Assembly: GCF_000797445.1 (NCBI RefSeq)
Contig: NZ_JSWF01000035.1
Coordinates: forward strand, 1 to 64,000
Origin: Lacinutrix jangbogonensis
Lineage (GTDB): Bacteria; Bacteroidota; Bacteroidia; Flavobacteriales; Flavobacteriaceae
Length of the DNA stretch: 64,000 nucleotides
Direction of reading: 5' to 3'
The first letter of the stretch is position 1. Every line of letters starts with the position of its first letter. The notes beneath the pieces are model-generated. The model searched no databases and was not told the DNA's origin. It was given only the letters and a program-made list of their open reading frames with translations. Position numbers and translations under genes: made by a program. Shown piece by piece: positions 50,855-59,998 of this stretch.

Positions 50855-52180
50855 ATGAAAACAAATACAATTTTTTCGTTTTTTATCGCTTTATTTATAA
50901 TAAGCTGCAACTCTGCTCAAGAACAATCTATGGTCAAAATTGAACCATTAACAATTACAGATGCACCAGGAGTACACTCATATTCGTTAGGGAAAACAAG
51001 TGATGGAAAATGGTTAATACTAGGAGGCAGAATTGAAGGACTTCATAAAATGAGACCTTTTGAAGCCTTTAGACAAAATGAGAATAATAAAAATGTTTTC
51101 TTAATAGACCCAGAAAACAATAAAACCTGGAGTACAGATTTAAGCGTTTTATCTCCTTCTATTTTTGAGTAATTACAAGCTACAAACCAAGAATTTCATC
51201 ATAGAGAGAATACATTATATGTTATTGGTGGTTATGGTTACAGTGAAACTGCACAGGACCATGTTACATACAATAATTTAACAGCAATAGATATTGATGG
51301 CTTAGCAGATGCAATTATCAATAAAACCAGCATTACTCCTTTTTTTAGACAAATAAGCAATGATAATTTAGCTGTAACAGGTGGACAGTTAGGGTACTTA
51401 AATAACACCTTTTATTTGTGTGGAGGACAATATTTTGAAGGAAGATACAATCCAATGGAACCAGATCACGGACCAGGGTTTATACAGAATTATACAGATG
51501 AGATTAGAAAATTTGAAATCCGTGATGACGGTATTAATCTTTCAATAAACAATTATTCTGCCACTAAAGACCAAAAAAACTTACATCGAAGAGATTATAA
51601 TATGGTGCCTCAAATATTCCCAAATGGTGAACAAGGCTTTACAATTTTTAGTGGCGTTTTTCAATACGATGTTAATCTCCCATGGTTAAACTCGGTAGAT
51701 ATAAATGAAAGTGGTTATAAAGTAAATAATGAATTTCGTCAACTTCTCAGTCAATATCATAGTGCAAAAATCCCTATGTATGATTCTAAAAAAAATGAGA
51801 TGTACACCATCTTTTTTGGTGGCATGAGTCAATTTCAGTTTAATGAAGCTGGTGCGTTAGTTCAAGATGACGATGTTCCTTTTGTTAAAACAATTAGCAT
51901 GATAGTAAGACATGAAGACAGCACTATGGTAGAAAAAAATTTAGGCGTAAAAATGCCAGGATTTTTAGGGTCTGCAGCAGAGTTTATTCCTATAAAAAGT
52001 CAAAACATGTATTTGGAAAATGATATTTTAAATTTCAATAAGCTAAAAAAAGGAAACAATCTAGTCGGTTATATTTATGGTGCCATTGAGAGTACAAAAG
52101 AGAATATTTTCTTCAATAATAATGGAAGTCAAAGTAAAGCTAGCAGTAAGGTTTTTAAGGTAACTATTTATAAAAATTAA
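50855..52180 (+). pseudogene. Kelch-like lipoprotein gene with in-frame stop
   Basis: A 441-codon frame for a lipoprotein (signal to IISC) with beta-propeller-like, Kelch-type repeats: DGKWLILGGRIEGLH, NTLYVIGGYGYSE, NTFYLCGGQYFEGRYN and NEMYTIFFGGMSQF. A single TAA (51170-51172, after SPSIFE) splits it; reading through gives LQATNQEFHHREN, and CAA (Gln) to TAA is the simplest origin. No frameshift is needed. Either a young nonsense mutation or a base error. Function unknown; it follows the efflux operon but has its own leader. Confidence 0.75.
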
Positions 52181-52361
52181 AATAATTAGATGATCAAAAA
52201 TACAAATCAAAATATCAAAAATTTAAAACGATGAATCCAGTCATTCAGTTTTTTAAATTCATTTATTTAAATATAAAAATAATGAATGTTGTAACTGAAG
52301 ATCACGGAGACACGAGAAAAGTAAACTGATGTGGTTATCAGTTTTGGTTAGTTAGTTAAAG

Positions 52362-52391
52362 GCATTTATAAGAAATTATAAGTGCTTTTTT
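52362..52391 (+). terminator. Terminator after the Kelch-like gene
   Basis: GCATTTATAA and TTATAAGTGC pair around GAAA, followed by six T. It lies 180 bases past the stop; the intervening stretch holds nothing recognisable. Confidence 0.65.
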
Positions 52392-52427
52392 GTTGTCAGT
52401 TATCTTACAACTATTCTACTTCTATTT

Positions 52428-53426
52428 TTAATTCCCTTTTAAGCGCAACCACAATTGAGATAACAACTTTTTTCCATCACGATTATCTTTAGGCGCCTCT
52501 ACAAATTGAACATTTCCAAAACCATCTCCTTCTATTTTATACTTAAAAACAAAGTTTTGAGCTTTTGGTTCCAAACTTAAAAGACCAAAGCGTAAATCGT
52601 TAAAATAAAGACTCCCATTTTCTTTCGCTATTGTGTACCATCCTTGAGAGATAGAAATCATCCGCTGTACATTTTCGTGATTAACAAGATTACCTAATAG
52701 CTCATGGTTTTTAGGATAAGATTCAAAAGTTATTGGTTGCGTATCAAAAAATGAATAATTCCCCAATAAATAAGCATCTTCTGTTTCAATATTAGCACTC
52801 CAAAGGATTGTGTTCATTGGAGAAGGTCTAGTATCTAATTGCAAATACTCTATGTTTTGAATTTCTAAAGCAGATTGAAATTGAATAAACGCAATCCATT
52901 TTAAAAGAAATGTAAGCACTAAATAACTTGAACTCACCATTAAGCCTATTCTATTATAAAATTGACGCTTTTTAGACGTTCGCTTTTGTCGCATAGCCAA
53001 AACTAAAAACATTAAAAAAGGCAAAGTATAAAGCGGATCGATAACAAAAATGGTTTTAAAAGCCAATCTTAAATCAAAAGGCCAAAATAATTGTGTTCCC
53101 CAAGTAGTATGCGCATCTAAAATAGGATGTGTTACAAATGCCCAGAAAAACAACCAAGACCAACTTTTAAAATTTCTAAAAGTTTCATAACGCGACACAA
53201 GCCAACCAAGTATGGGCGCAAAAAGCACAGAAAACACAATAGAATGTGTAAATCCACGATGAATGGAAAGTGCTGTAACAGTATCTGTAAAGTAAGAAGC
53301 AAAAACATCAAAATCTGGAATAGTTCCAGCAATAGCACCATAAAGCATAGCCTTATTTCCAACTTTATTACCTAAAACAACCTCTCCAACTGCTGCTCCT
53401 AATATTATTTGAGTAAGTGAATCCAT
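52428..53426 (-). CDS. YdjM/YbcI-type membrane-bound metal-dependent hydrolase
   Basis: A 332-residue inner-membrane protein of the DUF457 (LexA-regulated YdjM) family. MDSLTQIILGAAVGEVVLG is the typical start; IPDFD (Asp38, Asp40), HRGFTHS (His56, His61) and THPILDAHTTWGTQLF supply putative metal ligands. Five membrane helices, then a soluble C-terminal domain of about 130 residues. It may act on lipids; the activity is unproven. Convergent with the Kelch-like gene and divergent from the RND operon. Confidence 0.87.
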   Translation of the reverse strand: MDSLTQIILGAAVGEVVLGNKVGNKAMLYGAIAGTIPDFDVFASYFTDTVTALSIHRGFTHSIVFSVLFAPILGWLVSRYETFRNFKSWSWLFFWAFVTHPILDAHTTWGTQLFWPFDLRLAFKTIFVIDPLYTLPFLMFLVLAMRQKRTSKKRQFYNRIGLMVSSSYLVLTFLLKWIAFIQFQSALEIQNIEYLQLDTRPSPMNTILWSANIETEDAYLLGNYSFFDTQPITFESYPKNHELLGNLVNHENVQRMISISQGWYTIAKENGSLYFNDLRFGLLSLEPKAQNFVFKYKIEGDGFGNVQFVEAPKDNRDGKKLLSQLWLRLKGN

Positions 53427-53498
53427 AGTGTTCTACAAAAGTAAATCATGCAAACCAAAAAACATACTATACTTTCTTATAAGTGCCCTTTTTGGTTG

Positions 53499-53542
53499 GT
53501 AACTTTTGTTACTGACTTCTACCTTTCTTAAGTATACTTTTG
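53499..53542 (+). promoter_or_regulatory. Crp/Fnr-type operator and promoter of the RND operon
   Basis: GTAACTTTTGTTAC (53499-53512) stands 22 bp before TACTTTTG (53535-53542), and so would be centred near -42. Palindrome, following ACTG and spacing equal those at 40481-40524. Confidence 0.62.
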
Positions 53543-53564
53543 TAGTATCAAATTATTAGTTTAA

Positions 53565-54869
53565 ATGAAAAACCCTTTTTATATACCATTATTACTCTCA
53601 GTTTTTACTTTATCCGCGCAAGCGCAAGAATTGGTTCCAATTACAAAAACAGAAGTCTTATCTAAAGTCTCCGAAAACAACACTAGCATTAAGATTTCTG
53701 AAGAAGAGTTTAAGCAAGCTAAAGCAGATTACAAACAAACTAGTGCTGTGTTTCTGCCAAACATTACAGCTAGTCATACTGCAATGGCAACTACAAATCC
53801 GTTAATGGCTTTTGGGTCTAAATTAAATCAGGAAATTTTAACTCAAAGCGATTTTAATCCTGCATTATTAAATGATCCTACTCAAATTGAAAATTATGCT
53901 ACAAAGTTTGAGATTTTGCAACCACTTATAAATTTAGACGGTATTTATCAACGTAAAGCTGCTAAGTCGAAAATGGAAGCCATCTCTTTAAAAACAGAAC
54001 GCACACAAGATTTTCTAGCTTTTGAGGTTGAGAAAGCATACATGCAGTTGCAATTAGCCTACAAAGCTGTTGCTGTTTTAGAAAAAGCGTTAACGGCGGC
54101 TAATGCTAATCAAAAATTAGCAGATAATCGTTTTAAACAAGGGTACTTACAACGTGCAGATGTTTTGAATGTTGAAGTACGCGTAACAGAGGTGCAAAAC
54201 CAGTTACAAACAGCAAAAAGTAATGTGCAAAATGCTTCAAATTATTTATCTTTTTTAATGAATGACGAGTCCTATGTGATATACACACCAACAGATAGTT
54301 TGGAAGTTTCAAACGTTACAATTGAAGACAAAGTAATCTCTGAAAACCGTTCAGACATCAAAGCAATGCAACTAGCTTCAAATGCTTACGAAGCTATCAC
54401 CAAAGCTGATAAAATGGCTTTTTTACCAAGGCTAAACGCTTTTGGAAGTTATGAACTGTATGATGACAAAATTTTTCAAGGTGATTCTAATGGCTATCTT
54501 TTTGGAGCACAATTAAGTTGGGATATTTTTCAAGGTTCTAAGCGTTTTGGAAAAGCACAAAAAAGCAAATCGAAATTCGAACAATCTAAATTAGAATACA
54601 AGCAATATGTATCTAAAAGCAATTTAGAATTAAATAAAGCAAAACGTGCTTTTTTAGATGCTAAAAACAAATTAAAACTAACAACTTTAGCATTAAAACA
54701 ATCTGAAGAGTCTTTAAGAATTAGAACCAACAGATTTAAAGAAGGTTTAGAAAAAACATCAGATTTACTAATGGCTGAAACACAATATTCGCAAAAACAA
54801 TTAGAGTATTACCAAACCATATTTGAATACAATTACACACAAGCGTATTTACAATTTTTAACTAAATAA
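53565..54869 (+). CDS. TolC-family outer-membrane factor of the RND pump
   Basis: A 434-residue outer-membrane channel protein. The signal ends LSAQAQ. Repeated OEP domains with AEVEFKQAKADYKQTSAVFLPNIT-like sequence (here SEEEFKQAK), NPLMAFGSKLNQEILTQSDFNPALLNDP, an insertion typical of flavobacterial homologues, and SWDIFQGSKRFGKAQKSK. First gene of tolC-adaptor-RND-DUF2892, behind the Crp/Fnr-like promoter. Confidence 0.92.
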   Translation: MKNPFYIPLLLSVFTLSAQAQELVPITKTEVLSKVSENNTSIKISEEEFKQAKADYKQTSAVFLPNITASHTAMATTNPLMAFGSKLNQEILTQSDFNPALLNDPTQIENYATKFEILQPLINLDGIYQRKAAKSKMEAISLKTERTQDFLAFEVEKAYMQLQLAYKAVAVLEKALTAANANQKLADNRFKQGYLQRADVLNVEVRVTEVQNQLQTAKSNVQNASNYLSFLMNDESYVIYTPTDSLEVSNVTIEDKVISENRSDIKAMQLASNAYEAITKADKMAFLPRLNAFGSYELYDDKIFQGDSNGYLFGAQLSWDIFQGSKRFGKAQKSKSKFEQSKLEYKQYVSKSNLELNKAKRAFLDAKNKLKLTTLALKQSEESLRIRTNRFKEGLEKTSDLLMAETQYSQKQLEYYQTIFEYNYTQAYLQFLTK

Positions 54870-54934
54870 TAAAAGAGAAACAAGATAATAGAACCAAGAG
54901 CCAAGACAAATATTCTTGCTAAAAAAAATATAAG

Positions 54935-56011
54935 ATGAAAAAAATATATACAATTGTTACACTTTCTGTGGCTTTATTATTAGCGAGTTGTGGTAGCGAA
55001 GATAAAAAATTAGTTGAGGGCAATTCGCCAGCAATAAGTGTAAAAACAAGCAAAGTAGTTGCCAATAGTAACAGTCCGTTTTTAAGCGTTAGCGGAAAAA
55101 TTCAAGCAACAAATAGTGCAGATTTAAGCACCAGAATGATGGGTTACGTTAATAAAATACACGTCAATGTTGGAGATAAAGTGCGCAAAGGACAATTATT
55201 AATGTCCATAAATAATTCTGATCTACAAGCAAAACGTGCTCAAGTAAATGCAGGAATTACAGAAGCTACTGCTGCTTATAATAATGCTCAAAAAGACTAC
55301 AAACGCTTTAAAAACTTGTTTGCTGATAATAGTGCATCGCAAAAAGAAATGGACGATATGACTGCTAATTTTGAAATAGCAAAAGCACGTTTAGAATCTA
55401 CAAACCAAATGAAAAACGAAATTAATGCACAGTTTGTGTATAGTAATATTACAGCACCTTTTAACGGAACAATAACTAGTAAAAATGTTGAAGCTGGAAA
55501 TATGGCAAATCCTGGAATACCACTAATAAGTATTGAAACTCCAGGTGATTTTGAAGTGATGGCAATGGTTCCAGAAACAGAGATATCTGAAATCAAACAA
55601 GGGACTACAGTTGATGTTTTAGTAAAGTCCATTAACAAAACTATTAAAGGAAAAGTGACAGAAATTAGTACATCTGCCAAAAATACAGGAGGACAATATT
55701 TAGTAAAAATAGATTTAGACAAAACAGATGCAAATATTTTATCTGGAATGTTTACAACGGTTCAGTTTCCTGTAGAAAGAAAAGCAAAATCAGAACTCGT
55801 TCTAATTCCAACTGAAGCAATAGTAACCAAAGGACAATTATCTGGGATTTACACAGTAAGTCAAAGTGGAACAGCATTATTACGTTGGTTGCGTTTAGGT
55901 AGAACTTTTGGAAATCAAATAGAAGTATTATCTGGTTTAAATGCAGATGAAGCCTACATTGTTTCTGCCGAAGGAAAATTATTTAATGGAGCGAAAGTTA
56001 GTGTTCAATAA
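54935..56011 (+). CDS. RND efflux periplasmic adaptor lipoprotein
   Basis: A 358-residue membrane-fusion protein, lipobox LLASC (Cys19). Lipoyl motif MMGYVNKIHVNVGDKVRKGQLLMSI, helical hairpin with FKNLFADNSASQKEMDDM, ITAPFNGTITSKNVEAGNMANPG, then the beta-barrel with VMAMVPETEISEIKQGTTVDV. It couples the TolC-like channel to the RND pump. A 178-base gap with repeats separates it from the pump gene. Confidence 0.92.
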   Translation: MKKIYTIVTLSVALLLASCGSEDKKLVEGNSPAISVKTSKVVANSNSPFLSVSGKIQATNSADLSTRMMGYVNKIHVNVGDKVRKGQLLMSINNSDLQAKRAQVNAGITEATAAYNNAQKDYKRFKNLFADNSASQKEMDDMTANFEIAKARLESTNQMKNEINAQFVYSNITAPFNGTITSKNVEAGNMANPGIPLISIETPGDFEVMAMVPETEISEIKQGTTVDVLVKSINKTIKGKVTEISTSAKNTGGQYLVKIDLDKTDANILSGMFTTVQFPVERKAKSELVLIPTEAIVTKGQLSGIYTVSQSGTALLRWLRLGRTFGNQIEVLSGLNADEAYIVSAEGKLFNGAKVSVQ

Positions 56012-56018
56012 TTAAAAA

Positions 56019-56134
56019 GTTCCGTTAAGGATAGAAACGGCATCCTTTTTACGTCAGTTCGAGTGCATTTGCCTTAGCAAATTTGTATCGAGAACAAGTA
56101 AAAAGATATAGTGGATAGCCTGTTAAAACGGCCA
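56019..56134. repeat. Composite dispersed element in the RND operon
   Basis: It begins GTTCCGTTAAGGATAGAAAC, then GGCATCCTTTTTAC, and ends AAAAAGATATAGTGGATAGCC. Its reverse complement shares blocks with the element at 30563-30730. A second repeat type (56053-56095, GTTCGAGTGC..GTATCGAGAAC with the hairpin ATTTGCCTTAGCAAAT) sits inside it, as if inserted. Confidence 0.55.
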
Positions 56135-56149
56135 AAAAAATACAGAATT

Positions 56150-56173
56150 GAGATTCTCACCTTCGTGGGAATG
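56150..56173. repeat. Dispersed hairpin, copy d
   Basis: GAGATTCTCAC and GTGGGAATGG form a short stem immediately before the RND pump gene. It creates a false in-frame TTG start (56148) for that gene. Confidence 0.55.
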
Positions 56174-56189
56174 GAAAAAAAATAATGCA

Positions 56190-59100
56190 ATGAAAGAAGG
56201 AATCGCAGGAAAAATAGCCAAAGTCTTTATGCAATCGAAGTTAACAATATTGTTAATGATTGTGTTTATGGTCGTTGGAGTCTATAGTTCGTTTTTAATT
56301 CCGCGTGAGGAAGAACCACAAATTGATGTGCCAATGGCAGACATTTTTATAGGTTATCCTGGTGCAAGTCCTACTGAAGTAGAATCACGTGTGATTAAGC
56401 CATTAGAGCAATTAATTTCGAATATTAAAGGCGTGGAATATGTGTATTCTACATCTATGAAAGAACAAGGAATGGTTATCGTACAATTTTATGTTGGCGA
56501 AGATATTGAGCGTTCTTTTGTAAAATTATACAACGAAATTAATAAGCACATGGACGAAATGCCAGAAGGCGTAACGTTTCCGTTAGTAAAAACACGTGCT
56601 ATTGATGATGTCCCGATGTTAGGCTTAACATTGTGGAGCGAGAATTATGATGATTACCAATTAAACCAAATGGCTCAAGAGCTTGAAGCTGAAATAAAAA
56701 AGGTAAACGATGTAGCGATTACGCATAAAATTGGAGGAAGAAATCGACAATTACGTGTGGTTTTAGATAAAGATAAACTAGCATCAAGCGGATTAGATTT
56801 CTTGTCTGTTTCTAAAATGATTACATCAAGCAACAGTCAAATGAGTGCTGGAAGTTTTGATAAAAACGATACCGAATTCCTGATAAATACTGGCAAGTTT
56901 TTAGAATCTGTTACAGATGTTGAAAACTTGGTGGTTGGTGTACAACAAAACCAGCCTATTTATTTAAAGCAAATCGCAGAAATTATTGATGGTCCAGAAA
57001 TACCTCAAAACTATGTGAGTTTAGGGTTTGGAAAAGGAAGTATAAAGTCTTCAGATTATAAATCGGAATATCCTGCTGTAACCATTTCAGTTGCAAAAAG
57101 AAAAGGTGCAGATGCCATGAAAATTGCTGAAATCATTATAGATAAAGTAGAACATTTGCGTGCTACTTTAATTCCTGACGATGTACATGTTGAAGTTACT
57201 AGAAATTATGGAGAAACTGCATCCAATAAAGTGTCCGAATTATTGTGGCACCTCATAGGCTCCATCTTTGCAGTAACTCTGGTTGTAATGTTGGCGATGG
57301 GCTGGCGTGGTGGATTGGTAGTGTTTTTATCTGTTCCAATTACGTTTGCATTAACGTTATTGAGTTACTATATGATGGATTATACGTTAAACAGAATCAC
57401 ATTGTTTGCTTTGGTATTCGTCACAGGAATTGTAGTAGATGACTCTATTATTATTGCCGAAAACATGCACAGGCATTATAAAATGAAACGCTTGCCTTTT
57501 AAACAAGCAGCCTTATATGCCATTAACGAAGTTGGAAACCCAACAATTCTAGCAACATTTACTGTCATTGCATCTGTATTACCAATGGCTTTTGTATCTG
57601 GACTGATGGGACCATATATGGCACCAATGCCAATTGGAGCGTCAATTGCAATGATTTTATCCCTATTTGTAGCCTTAACCATTACGCCGTATTTAGGTTA
57701 TATTTTTTTAAGAGAAAAAGATAAAAAAGGAGCAGAAAACAAACCGGAAAAAGCTGTAGAAGACACACTTATATATAAAATCTACAACCAATTTGAACGC
57801 CCTTTATTAGAAAGCAAAAGAAAACGTTGGTTGTTTTTAATAGGAACTTTTGTGGTATTATTGGCAACAATGGTCTTATTTTTCACAAATTCGGTTGCTG
57901 TAAAAATGTTGCCTTTTGATAATAAAAACGAATTTCAAGTAGTAATTGATATGCCAGAAGGCACAACCTTAGAACGTACCGGAGTTGTAACTCAAGAGAT
58001 TTCGCAATATTTAGCTACACGACCAGAAGTTGTAAATTATCAAAACTATGTTGGTACTTCTGCTCCAATAACATTTAATGGTTTGGTACGTCATTACGAT
58101 TTACGTGGCGGTAGTAATATGGCAGATATTCAAGTGAATTTAATTGATAAAGGTGAACGTGATATTCAAAGTCACGGTATTGTAAAATTATTACGACCAG
58201 ATATTCAAAAAATTGCTTCAAAATACAATGCTAATGTCAAGTTGGTTGAAGTACCTCCTGGACCACCTGTATTATCGACTATTGTAGCAGAGGTTTATGG
58301 TCCTGATTATAACGAGCAAATTAAAATAGCAAATAGCGTTCAGAATATTTTGAAGAATACAGATGATGTTGTTGATATTGATTGGATGGTGGAAGACGAT
58401 CAAACTGAATATCAATTTGACATTAATAAAGAAAAAGCAATGTTATATGGTGTTGCTCCACAACAAATTACCTACACCATGAATATGGCATTATCAAACA
58501 GAGCAATCACCAATATATATAATGAAAATGCTGTAAACCAAATTGGATTAGTATTGGCTTTAGATGAAAAGGAGAAATCGACAATTTCTGATATTTCGCA
58601 ATTAAAAGTAAAATCGAAACAAGGAAACATGGTTCCAATTGCAGATTTGGTAGACATTACAAAAACTACAGCTGCAAAAAGCATTTATCGTAAAAACCAA
58701 AAACGTGTGGTTTATGTCATGGCAGATATGGCTGGAGCATTAGAAAGTCCTGCTTATGCAATTTTAGGAATGGAAGAAAAGTTGAAAGAAATACCATTAC
58801 CAAAAGGTTATGAGTTAAACGAAATGTATTTGGGCCAGCCAGATTTTGAAGATAACTATACTGTAAAATGGGATGGAGAATGGCAAATTACTTTAGAAGT
58901 ATTTAGAGATTTAGGTATTGCCTTTTTAGGCGCTATTATCTTGATTTACATTTTAATTGTTGGTTGGTTCCAAAACTTTAAAGCTCCAATTGTAATGATG
59001 GTTGCAATCCCTTTATCCTTAATCGGGATTATTCTAGGGCACTGGATTATGGGAGCCTTTTTTACTGCAACTTCGTTTATTGGAATGATTGCTTTAGCAG

Positions 59101-59384
59101 GAATTATGGTACGGAATTCGGTATTACTAATCGATTTTATCAACCTAAGAACAGCCGAAGGTGTGCCACTTAAACAAGCAGCAATTGAAGCAGGAGCAGT
59201 ACGTACAACACCAATTTTATTAACAGCTGGAACGGTTGTAATTGGAGCATTCGTGATTTTATTTGATCCCATTTTCCAAGGCCTAGCGATTTCATTAATG
59301 GGTGGAACTATTGTTTCCACAGTATTAACCTTATTGGTTGTGCCATTAGTATATTATATGATTGAAAAGAAGAATTATAAATAA
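56190..59384 (+). CDS. RND-family efflux pump, inner-membrane subunit
   Basis: A 1064-residue proton-driven exporter of the AcrB/MexB superfamily. Twelve membrane helices with two large periplasmic loops; features include SSFLIPREEEPQIDVPMADIFI, YPGASPTEVESRVIKPLEQLI, the TM4 proton relay VTGIVVDDSIIIAENMHRHY, and the second-half GIMVRNSVLLIDFIN. It is closer to the EEEPQ/RND_acriflavine-like group than to metal CusA; the substrate is undefined. ATG 56190 is chosen; the codons from TTG 56148 come from a dispersed hairpin. Third gene of the operon. Confidence 0.94.
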   Translation: MKEGIAGKIAKVFMQSKLTILLMIVFMVVGVYSSFLIPREEEPQIDVPMADIFIGYPGASPTEVESRVIKPLEQLISNIKGVEYVYSTSMKEQGMVIVQFYVGEDIERSFVKLYNEINKHMDEMPEGVTFPLVKTRAIDDVPMLGLTLWSENYDDYQLNQMAQELEAEIKKVNDVAITHKIGGRNRQLRVVLDKDKLASSGLDFLSVSKMITSSNSQMSAGSFDKNDTEFLINTGKFLESVTDVENLVVGVQQNQPIYLKQIAEIIDGPEIPQNYVSLGFGKGSIKSSDYKSEYPAVTISVAKRKGADAMKIAEIIIDKVEHLRATLIPDDVHVEVTRNYGETASNKVSELLWHLIGSIFAVTLVVMLAMGWRGGLVVFLSVPITFALTLLSYYMMDYTLNRITLFALVFVTGIVVDDSIIIAENMHRHYKMKRLPFKQAALYAINEVGNPTILATFTVIASVLPMAFVSGLMGPYMAPMPIGASIAMILSLFVALTITPYLGYIFLREKDKKGAENKPEKAVEDTLIYKIYNQFERPLLESKRKRWLFLIGTFVVLLATMVLFFTNSVAVKMLPFDNKNEFQVVIDMPEGTTLERTGVVTQEISQYLATRPEVVNYQNYVGTSAPITFNGLVRHYDLRGGSNMADIQVNLIDKGERDIQSHGIVKLLRPDIQKIASKYNANVKLVEVPPGPPVLSTIVAEVYGPDYNEQIKIANSVQNILKNTDDVVDIDWMVEDDQTEYQFDINKEKAMLYGVAPQQITYTMNMALSNRAITNIYNENAVNQIGLVLALDEKEKSTISDISQLKVKSKQGNMVPIADLVDITKTTAAKSIYRKNQKRVVYVMADMAGALESPAYAILGMEEKLKEIPLPKGYELNEMYLGQPDFEDNYTVKWDGEWQITLEVFRDLGIAFLGAIILIYILIVGWFQNFKAPIVMMVAIPLSLIGIILGHWIMGAFFTATSFIGMIALAGIMVRNSVLLIDFINLRTAEGVPLKQAAIEAGAVRTTPILLTAGTVVIGAFVILFDPIFQGLAISLMGGTIVSTVLTLLVVPLVYYMIEKKNYK

Positions 59385-59399
59385 TTAAAACTAATAAAA

Positions 59400-59585
59400 A
59401 TGTTAAATAAGTATTTTAGAGTTATCGTCGGTATAATGGTACTATTAAGTGCTGTACTAAGTGTTTATGTGCATCCAAATTGGATATGGTTTACCGTTTT
59501 TATTGGCGTAAACTTAATACAGTCTGCTTTTACAAAATGGTGTTTATTAGAAACTATATTAGTGAAATTGGGAATTAAAAAATAA
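59400..59585 (+). CDS. DUF2892 (YgaP-tail-like) membrane protein
   Basis: A 61-residue protein with two membrane segments (FRVIVGIMVLLSAVLSVYV, WIWFTVFIGVNLIQSAF) and the FTKWCLLETILVKLGIK end with a conserved Cys, as in DUF2892 and the C-terminus of the rhodanese YgaP. It follows the pump by 15 bases and closes the operon. DUF2892 proteins often accompany sulfur or thiol-stress genes, which fits the shared regulatory site. Confidence 0.88.
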   Translation: MLNKYFRVIVGIMVLLSAVLSVYVHPNWIWFTVFIGVNLIQSAFTKWCLLETILVKLGIKK

Positions 59586-59639
59586 AGAGGTTCTTGTTCT
59601 TTTAGGTAATAAATGAAGGCCTATTTCATGTAAAAATAA

Positions 59640-59670
59640 AAAGTCTGCACATTTCTGTACAGACTTTTTT
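59640..59670. terminator. Bidirectional terminator
   Basis: AAAGTCTG and CAGACTTT flank a 12-nt loop, with A and T tracts on both sides. It serves the RND operon and, on the minus strand, tRNA-Arg. Confidence 0.7.
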
Positions 59671-59671
59671 G

Positions 59672-59745
59672 TGACCTCGACTGGATTCAAACCAGTAACC
59701 TCTTGAGCCGTAATCAAGTGCGCTATTCAGTTGCGCCACGAGGCC
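59672..59745 (-). tRNA. tRNA-Arg (ACG)
   Basis: A 74-nt cloverleaf on the minus strand. Acceptor GGCCTCG pairs with CGAGGTC (one G-U), discriminator A. Anticodon stem CTTGA/TCAAG with loop TTACGGC gives ACG (59709-59711). T arm CTGGTTTGAATCCAG. CCA is not encoded. ACG is normally edited to ICG. Confidence 0.95.
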
Positions 59746-59757
59746 ATTTTGTGGGTG

Positions 59758-59788
59758 CAAATATATCTTTTTTTTATATAATGGTCAA
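59758..59788 (-). promoter_or_regulatory. Promoter of tRNA-Arg
   Basis: Minus-strand TTG (59786-59788) and TATATTTG (59758-59765), spaced 20 bp, match the Bacteroidetes consensus; the tRNA starts 13 bases on. Confidence 0.6.
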
Positions 59789-59845
59789 GATTATAGCATA
59801 AAATAATAAACTTAAATCAAATGAACTTTAAAATGATTGATATAA

Positions 59846-59998
59846 TTAATCTAATGCATTTTTGGTGACGTATAACTTCCAACCAAAAATAGCCATCTGT
59901 ACCTTTGTGGCTTTACTTAAATCTAATCTCCTCTTTGTATAGCTTGGTAAAATTAATTTATTCACTTTAGCAAGTATTTTAAACGTTTGTTTCTTCAT
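59846..59998 (-). CDS. Small basic protein of a flavobacterial family
   Basis: A 50-residue basic protein: MKKQTFKILAKVNKLILPSY, then KRRLDLSKATKVQMAIFGWKLYVTKNALD. The pattern (two-part helix, ILPSY, D.SKA.K.Q.AI.G....VTKNALD) matches, by recollection, small conserved flavobacterial proteins sometimes labelled SsrA-binding protein without basis. It is upstream of tRNA-Arg on the same strand. Function unknown. Confidence 0.65.
   Translation of the reverse strand: MKKQTFKILAKVNKLILPSYTKRRLDLSKATKVQMAIFGWKLYVTKNALD

Noticed and set aside
55297-55722. 141-codon minus-strand ORF inside the adaptor gene
   Set aside because: It is the antisense shadow of a clear HlyD-type adaptor and has no family features.
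56148-56189. N-terminal extension of the RND pump from TTG 56148
   Set aside because: The codons fall in a dispersed hairpin; ATG 56190 gives the normal RND N-terminus.
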